A stretch of 64,000 nt of DNA from Berghia stephanieae (taxonomy: Eukaryota > Mollusca > Gastropoda > Nudibranchia > Aeolidiidae), in contig CM067445.1 in assembly GCA_034508935.3 (NCBI GenBank), positions 46,299,837 to 46,363,836 of the forward strand, in the 5' to 3' direction. Position numbers and translations under genes: made by a program. Positions 37,500-64,000 of this stretch are shown in pieces. The notes below the pieces were generated by a model. That model was not told where the DNA came from. It did not search any database and worked only from the letters and a program-made list of their open reading frames with translations. The first letter of the stretch is position 1. Every line of letters begins with the position of its first letter.

Positions 37500-38039
37500 A
37501 AAAACCGGATTGTAACGTTGCAATTGGATCAAGGGAAGAAATTCATGAAATTCCAGACCGACTGCTTTTGGATACAATTCATTTGGAAGTGTACATTAAA
37601 CTATTCTTTACTTTTTTAAATCATGCGTCAGAGATTAAATAAGATGAGAATATGCATTCTGAAGTATGGAATATCAACACTATAAGTATAGGGCTTGTTA
37701 AACAGCTTCTACAGCTTTACCCCAGATTCGCTCGGTTTTTATGAACCATTCTGATCGAAAGCCTTCGTTTTATTCACTTCTCATTGGCTTTTAAGGCATA
37801 AACCTATAGTGTTATGAGATTTGGTCCTATTTATGCGTGTATGCCCAAAAAGACACAAATTCATTGCGTATTTTCTTCTCAGGAGCACGATTTAAAATGC
37901 GCCGCAAGAGGTCGCTATAACCAGTGCATTAAATTTGTCCTGAAATCGAATAATAGTATTTCTTTGATTATTTCCCTTGATACCGTGGCTCCACAAATTA
38001 ATTCCTCTCTGTTTTTAATTCGCTCTACCCCCTGAACTT

Positions 38040-38102
<63 letters not shown>

Positions 38103-38795
38103 TAATAAATAATCGCGAAGTCCAAGGTTTGAGAGGTTTTTTTTTACCAAATGAGAGACATTTAAATCGACTTGCCGCGAGCGCAGTGAAGGCCGGGACA
38201 TGATGATGATGATGATGATGGTGATGATTGTGGTGGTGTTGGTGGTGGTGGTGCTGCTGCTGGTGGCATGGTGGTGGTGGTGCTGAGGATGACGATTATG
38301 TTGATCACCATCATCATCATAATCATCATTTTAAAGGAGAAGAGAAAACCAAGGAGTAAGAGAATATTAGAAAATCATTGAATCAAGGGAAGCAATCCAT
38401 GAATCACCAATATTCGATTTTGGGACAATTTTCATGCTGTGATTACAGCGCCCACAACCGGCATATTTTAAATCGTGGGCCAGGGAATAAATACGCAATA
38501 AATTGTTTTCCTTTTGGCCAGACACGCCTATAGACTAGTATGGGACAGGAAATGCGGATGTATTTGTCGTAGAGCAAGTTATTTTAAAAAATGGCATTTT
38601 TCCATAATTCTGGTACCGTCAGTATAGGCGTCAACGCCCGTGGCCAGGTCAGAACTGACCAATAGGCACCAGTACCTATTAATCAATACTGACCAGCAGG
38701 TGCCAGCGCCTGGGGGTCAGTACTGACGAATAGCCACTCCGCTTTCAAATTGAAGTGAGTGACTTACCCAAGGAGACTACAGGATCAGTTGCAAT
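37500..38795. other. Intergenic: (AAT)n, (GAT/GGT)n, GC-rich palindromic patch
   Basis: (AAT)n at 38040-38112, GAT/GGT triplets at 38198-38284, and a GC-richer patch (38610-38740) built on GTCAGTACTGAC-like palindromes. No gene seen. Confidence 0.7.
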
Positions 38796-38799
38796 CTTG

Positions 38800-38900
38800 T
38801 AATCTCATTCCAAGACAAAGACAGAAATAAAGGGAGATAGAAGACACAGCAACAATGCCCTCCCTTTCTATCGTGGGAGGTCAAAGGACCCCATTCAGCC
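38800..38900 (-). repeat. R520 copy 7, fragment (minus)
   Basis: AATCTCATTCCAAGACAAAG ACAG... GATAGAAGACACAG... CGTGGGAGGTCAAAGGACCC: the first ~100 bp of the family in reverse. Confidence 0.75.
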
Positions 38901-39272
38901 TTAGCATAGTACTTTCTTGTAGATCTAATATAGATTCATCAACCCAAAACCTATTGAGTGACAAGAGAGGCAAACAACAAAAAGAAAATAAAATTCAAAC
39001 AGAATATAAACAACATAAAATATTGTATAAAGAAAAAGACAACCATGAATAATTAAAATTATAATTATTATTCCTTTTTATTCTGTTATGAAGAACATTT
39101 TCACATTAAAGGAACCAAAGATTTGTATCAACATGAGGTATAGGTACTGATAACAATAATAATTATGTTGTTACTATTGCACATAGTGGGATATAATACA
39201 ATATATTCATTATAAAACAATAACAATTAAGAGTCATCGAGTTTACCTAAAGACATACAAACATACATACAC

Positions 39273-39282
<10 letters not shown>

Positions 39283-39308
<26 letters not shown>

Positions 39309-39380
39309 GGCCTTCTCACACATTTCCGCCACTTCAATATGGCATTATAAAGATGCCCAACCCCCCCCCCCCCCCCCCCA
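39283..39380 (+). repeat. (CA)n and a C19/A19 homopolymer pair
   Basis: CA dinucleotides at 39276-39303, then C19 followed at once by A19 at 39361-39398. Confidence 0.9.
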
Positions 39381-39477
39381 AAAAAAAAAAAAAAAAAAAC
39401 AACAAAAAAAATAGAAAAAAAAAAACAATAGAAAATCAAATTCTTTTCATTTTTTATATTGTATAAGGATGGCAGGG

Positions 39478-39775
39478 TGGGGGCGAGGTGGTCGAATGGT
39501 TTAAGGTGTTGCACTGTGACCTAGGAAGTCCCTAGTTCGTGCTCTGCTTCAGGCACTTTCGTGTTTTAACTTTGGGCAAAATTATTAATTTCAGGGTTGT
39601 TGATTCAGGAAGCAAAAATTTACTGAACACATCGACCGATCCCTGTCAGAGCACTGAACTCCAGATAAAGGACAATGTGTACTTGTTTCTTTCCGTTTGG
39701 CAGGTGAAAATATACTGAGGTTTTCTTTTATCATACTGAATTCCGTAAATATATGGAAAATCAATAACCTTGATT
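39478..39775 (+). mobile_element. SINE3 (tRNA-Ser/Leu-like head)
   Basis: GGGGGCGAGGTGGTCGAATG GTTTAAGGTG resembles a class II tRNA (Ser/Leu) 5' half, with B-box-like CTAGTTCGTGCTC. The body (CGACCGATCCCTGTCAGAGC; TTTCCGTTTGGCAGGTG; ATTCCGTAAATATATGGAAA) recurs at 48915-49115. Confidence 0.75.
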
Positions 39776-40520
39776 AGCCCCCCCTCCCCCCCCCCCTGCG
39801 GGAATTTGCTCACTTTGGACAATACGGATGATTCCTCTTGACATCAGACATCTGTTCGATGGATCATCTATGTATATTCATTCATGGAATGTCTAGGTGA
39901 TTACATCTGAAGATGCCATGCTACAAGGCAAACTTTAAAAATACAAGTCACAAATATTTTCTCTTCTTTCATTCATTAATATTTTGGCTAATCTCTTCAT
40001 TTACTTGTTTATCATTGATTCGGTCTTTCATTCATTTAATAATTGATTCTTTAATACACTCATCTTTCATTCATTCGTCCAACAATTCATTTTTGTCTAC
40101 TCCATCTTTCATTCCTTCATTAATTCGTTCATTCATCATTCCTGCATCCATTGAGTAATTAATAAATTCATTAATTTATTCTTTCCCTCAACAATTCGTT
40201 TATTTATTCGAGCATCAATTCATTCGCTCACTTCATAATAGTGTTTTCTTTCACTTCGTTCTAAATAAATAAGGATCATTTATACTTTTCACATTTTCAG
40301 AAGCCAAACAAAATCAAAGTCCCAACTCCTCCATTTTACACTATTAAAGCAAACAAACATATACTGAGGACATACATCAATGAACTACCCACCCCATTAA
40401 CAAACACACACACACACACACACACACTGTCTCTCTATTCTCCCTTTCTCTCTCTCTCTTTTCCTCTCACATCTCTCCATCTCTCTTCCTTCAACCTCCT
40501 TGTCTCTCTACCCTCAACCT

Positions 40521-40595
<75 letters not shown>

Positions 40596-41400
40596 CTCAC
40601 ACACACACACACACAAAACAGATATACATACTCAAGATATATAAACAATATACATATATTACAAGATATATTTCATACTGAAAGTCATTGAATAGTTGAA
40701 CACATCACACCAAAATCTGAACTCATAACAATTTCTATTGTGTATGATAGTCAAAGTTGTTGGAAAATGTCAGCGAGAAAATTGAACATCAACCTTTTTC
40801 TCACCTGTCTGAATTTTCTTTGTTAAAAACCACGGCAAACTTTTAGTGTTATTAACAATAACATTTAACGTTATTTTGGCAGGCAAAACTTAGTGCAGTA
40901 GTTTAAACACTCAAACAGGAAAAAACTAGACCCATTTCGTCGAAAGGGACTGTCGATAAATTCATTGTACAATCGTATCTTGATAATTTGAACACTCCAG
41001 TTCCAGGACATTTGTCAAAACAAAAGAGATGTCCATCTATGCAGATTATTATGTTACCCTAAACAGGTGAAAAGGATTCCATCGTCTTGTCTATTAGAGT
41101 TGCGATTGTATTACCTATTTTTCTCTCTTAATTTTCACTTTCAGACAGAGAAAATGAGGGTTAAACAAGTGGCTGGCGATTTCATGATGAAATTTGCTTT
41201 GCTAGATTTATCTTAAATTAAAACGAATCCTGTTATAAAAAAATAATTTTATCGAAATTTCTCCTTCATGAAAGTGACACAAAATACAGGCGTGCACACA
41301 TATGCATACAAGCATAAGCAAACATGCATATATGTAAACACATACGTAACTACAATTCAGTGACCTATCATGTCAACCTGGTATTGTGATGGATTGAACC
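39776..41400. other. Intergenic: microsatellites only
   Basis: (CA)n at 40407-40426, (CT)n at 40520-40590 and T/CATT-rich sequence at 39960-40240. No gene seen. Confidence 0.6.
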
Positions 41401-41621
41401 ATATGCAGGAAATCGAGTTTAAAGCAAAAATAATCAGAATTAGGAAATTTAAGGGTGCTTTTTTTTAATTTAAGAAACAAAATTCACATTCCTCAGTGAA
41501 GACTTAGAAGTAAATTTTAAGAATCACGACATAATACTGTTTTGAGATAATTGGCTACTTATGCAAGTTTTAGAATGTTGTCAGAATCTACACAGTATGT
41601 GTAGTTACCAATTCAATCGGC

Positions 41622-41850
41622 AGCGTGGCTCAGCGGTACGGTCTTAGCTTCGTACCCGAAGGGTACCGAGTTCGATCACCCACTGCTGCACTGTGCGGCC
41701 TTGAGCAAGTCACCTCGCGTTAGCTCAATTTGCGGCGATGCACTGCGGCTGATGCCTGGGCTACTCCAGTCTTCCCTTGGAATAGACCCTAGACAGAAAT
41801 TTCCTCTATGGGATGAATAAAGGGAATTTTATTTTATTTTAATTTTAAAA
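41622..41850 (+). mobile_element. SINE1 (tRNA-derived), best copy
   Basis: GGCAGCGTGGCTCAGCGGTA, B box GAGTTCGATCACC, GCAAGTCACCTCGCGTTAGC, GGCTGATGCCTGGGCTACTC, tail GGGATGAATAAAGGGAATTT and (ATTTT)n. Confidence 0.88.
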
Positions 41851-42767
41851 TTTTATTTAATCCTACAAAAATAATGTAACTAATCCATTCATAATGAAAA
41901 ATGAGGGCTAGATGGTGACAATAAATTAACTCGATACAAGGAGGTGAAAGGCAATGATGAACAGACCCACTATTTTAATGAATCAAAGCATGGAATGTAT
42001 TTTGATAACGAGGAGCAAATGTCCAAATGCATTTGGTATGGAGGTAGATGACTGGACGGATGGGACATCAACAACATGATAGTTGCCAACCTGCATCTCA
42101 TTATCTATGACTAGAATAAAATCCCCAAACATGTACAATGATTATTTTATGTAAGGCATTGCATGCTAACGAGAATTTTTATCCCATGTCAACTCATTGA
42201 TTAAAAAAAACAACTTTACTGTCAATATGTTACACCAGGAGTATACAGGTAAATGGATGTCTTCATATCTGGCAAAAGTAAAGGTGACAGGGAAAGGAAT
42301 TAGAAACCTTAGTGTATGACATTGTTGATCCGAGATTTACCTTGCTTCAGACCTGCCAACTTGAATATTAAAAAATTCTTCATTCTTAGGAGATAAAAAT
42401 TGTAGCTGCTATAGTTAATTTTAAAAAACAACAATTTTCCCTCAAAAGGAATAAATCACTTTTCAAAATCCTTAAAATGATGTAGTCTGTCATCATCTTT
42501 CATTTTCATCAAGTTTTAATGACCTGGAGATGCTCATGAAGATTCACCCCGACATAATACCAGTTTGGTACGACGGGTCACATTATGAAAATGAAAATGA
42601 AAATGAAGAGGGTTGGCAGTGATGGGATAAACCTTCTTCTCCCCTCCCATTCTCCAAACTCAAACTCCCATTTAATAATTGACAGCCTAAATGCCTGCAT
42701 ACAAAGGATGGGCAACAACCTATGCTCAAATCTGTTTTGAGGCGTTTCAGTTCAGTAATCCCCACGA

Positions 42768-62288
<19,521 letters not shown>

Positions 62289-62514
62289 CTAGAAAGAAGA
62301 AAACGAATAAAAAATTGAATGTATATATGAAAATAAAAAAAAATATATAGCCTATATTCATCACATGGGAAATTTGCTCGTATGCTCATTTTTAACGACA
62401 GACCAAAATAATCAAGTTGTCAGTTGCACTAGCCTCCCAAAAAGAGATATAAAAGTGGTTTCTTCAGAGCCATTAGGCCCATTGAACCATAATTTATCCC
62501 GATTTCTATAGTGT

Positions 62515-62577
62515 GAAACTGACAATAACTATTGGTTGCTACCCTTTGGATAGGGAGCTAAAAAGAGGTCTAGTGAT
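62515..62577 (-). mobile_element. SINE4 fragment (minus)
   Basis: ACAATAACTATTGGTTGCTA CCCTTTGGATAGGGA is the reversed CCTATCCAAAGAGTAGCAAG CAATTG block. Confidence 0.55.
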
Positions 62578-62579
62578 AA

Positions 62580-62930
62580 AAAAATAAATATGAGCATACA
62601 TGCTCATCTTGCCCTTCACAATGGCGTTCAAAATGCTCTATTTATCAACCCAGCAGGCCATATAGAATCAAATTTCCATTCCATAGATTACAAGCCATAT
62701 TTTTATAACAGTTACTCATATAATATGAGCAACTGCCTAAAGATAGGTTCTACTCATTCACAACAAAGTCAAATGGGTGGGGGTCTGGGGTGTGTCTACA
62801 AAGTGCCTTATCCAAGGATACAAGACCAAGGCCCAATTATGCAATTGTTGCCACTACCAAGTCACTGACTACCTTCAAAATTCTTTGTGACTTTGTTACA
62901 TGTCAGGACTCCATCCTACTGAACCACCCA
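62580..62930 (-). mobile_element. SINE5 (minus strand)
   Basis: CAAAATGCTCTATTTATC at the tail side and AAGTGCCTTATCCAAGGATA CAAGACC in the body, parallel to 19585-19895. Confidence 0.5.
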
Positions 62931-64000
62931 AAAAATACATAGATTGGGTTTCTTGTTAAGAGGAAAAAAAAATAGGTTTATCATTTGGCGATGTGAGAAA
63001 TTTAAAAAGAAATAAAAAGGAAAGATGATTTACTCTGTCATATGCCAATCTAGGTGTCTTGTCCTGCCTTCATCATATTAAGCCATACTTTATTGCAACA
63101 TAAATAATCATTACAACAACAGCAAATATGTGGCAACCAGTCTCTGGAGTAAACATGATAATTGCAAAGACACCAACCGGTGACAAGCGCCATTATTATT
63201 AACATTTTACCAGAGAACTTGTGAGTAGGTAAAAAAAAAAAAAGTTTTAAAATGCCGTAAAAGCCCAATACAAACAACTCTGTTTTGTCATGAAAATTCC
63301 CAAGCGAATTTTCTTCCGAATGATTTTCAATTTCCGACAGACAAGACTATCCAAGGCTATAGTCAAGTCAGACTGTCACTCACAACAACAACGGGATGGA
63401 AGGCAGAACCATTTTAGCTATTCGCATGACTGCTATTCCCAGTCGGAATATTATCGATTGTAAACTTAGAACTATTCGAGAGGTTATGATTTTAAAATAT
63501 GTGTCAATCATTATACCTTTTTTCTATTCTTTCTCTTCTTTTCAAACTTAGTAAACTTTCACAAAGTTGTCAAGTTTTCAAAACACTTCCTCCTCCCCCT
63601 CCCCATTAAGGAAGTTCATCCTTTAACCTTTAGCCTTTAACCTTTGACTGATGACCCTTGACTTGCAGCTTTTCCGGGTTTTTCGATTAAGAAGCAGACT
63701 GTTGCTTAGTTACCTTTGCACTACATATCATCACCCGTACATATCATATTTAAATGTTATAGTTTGATAAACAAGTTGCTAAACAATATGATGTAACAAA
63801 ATTTTTTTCGAATTTAAGTTAGAAGTACTTTATCACTTTCATGGAATAGAATTTATTTGAAGGGAGCAAGTTGATACTTGTCTGTAAATTCAATTCTACT
63901 TAAATACATTCGGAAAGAGAACATGGGAAGCATTCAAAAATTTGTGGGATTTTGTTGATCGCTAAATCTCCTTTTGAAATTTGTTTTAAACTTATTTTGG
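62931..64000. other. INTU 5' side, no exon or promoter identified
   Basis: The missing INTU first exon should lie here or beyond the right edge. No start codon with an acidic N-terminal frame and usable donor was convincing. Confidence 0.5.

Noticed and set aside
36906-37577. 223-codon open frame on the minus strand
   Set aside because: Reading of the TAG array plus the start of R520 copy 6.
29040-42767. A further protein-coding gene between BLTP1 and INTU
   Set aside because: Apart from the 67-codon block at 35869, open frames there are short, repeat-derived and without recognisable domains.

Overview
The window is a repeat-laden, AT-rich stretch of an animal nuclear genome. Intron-rich genes with GT-AG introns, tRNA-derived SINEs, a LINE of the L2/CR1 type, foldback elements and very long microsatellites point to an invertebrate, probably marine. 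I cannot name the phylum from sequence alone. There are no bacterial, organellar or viral genes.

Two conserved host genes face each other tail to tail. On the + strand, 597-27098 holds 21 exons for the last ~1,324 residues of the bridge-like lipid-transfer protein BLTP1 (KIAA1109; Drosophila tweek), including its whole C-terminal conserved region and stop codon. The 5' three quarters of the gene lie outside the window. On the - strand, 62288 down to 42768, 15 exons encode nearly all of Inturned (INTU), the CPLANE planar-polarity and ciliogenesis effector: acidic/Ser-rich N-terminal part, PDZ domain and the longin-like regions to the natural stop. Only the first exon(s) are missing. Human BLTP1 and INTU also lie near each other on chromosome 4q27-q28, so this looks like an old linkage.

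Layout: 1-600 old LINE remnant; 597-27098 BLTP1, with a 3.3-kb LINE inside its 5-kb intron (13624-18633); 27099-29040 3' UTR with a (TTC)n tract, a SINE and two minisatellites; 29040-42770 intergenic, dominated by seven copies of a ~520-bp dispersed repeat and one short exon-like block of unknown origin; 42768-51074 the compact 3' part of INTU; 51075-61389 a 10.3-kb INTU intron that splits the PDZ domain and holds a perfect 156-bp-arm palindrome and many microsatellites; 61390-62288 the large first visible INTU exon; 62289-64000 upstream intron/5' region.

I see no wholly new gene system. The strongest unusual signals are the palindrome, the clustered 520-bp repeat, a partial duplication of an INTU exon, hammerhead-like foldback repeats, and a set of reading-frame breaks that all have the same sign (one base missing). 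That last set, with a deletion-riddled tandem copy at 10.5 kb, suggests uncorrected long-read consensus errors rather than dead genes.
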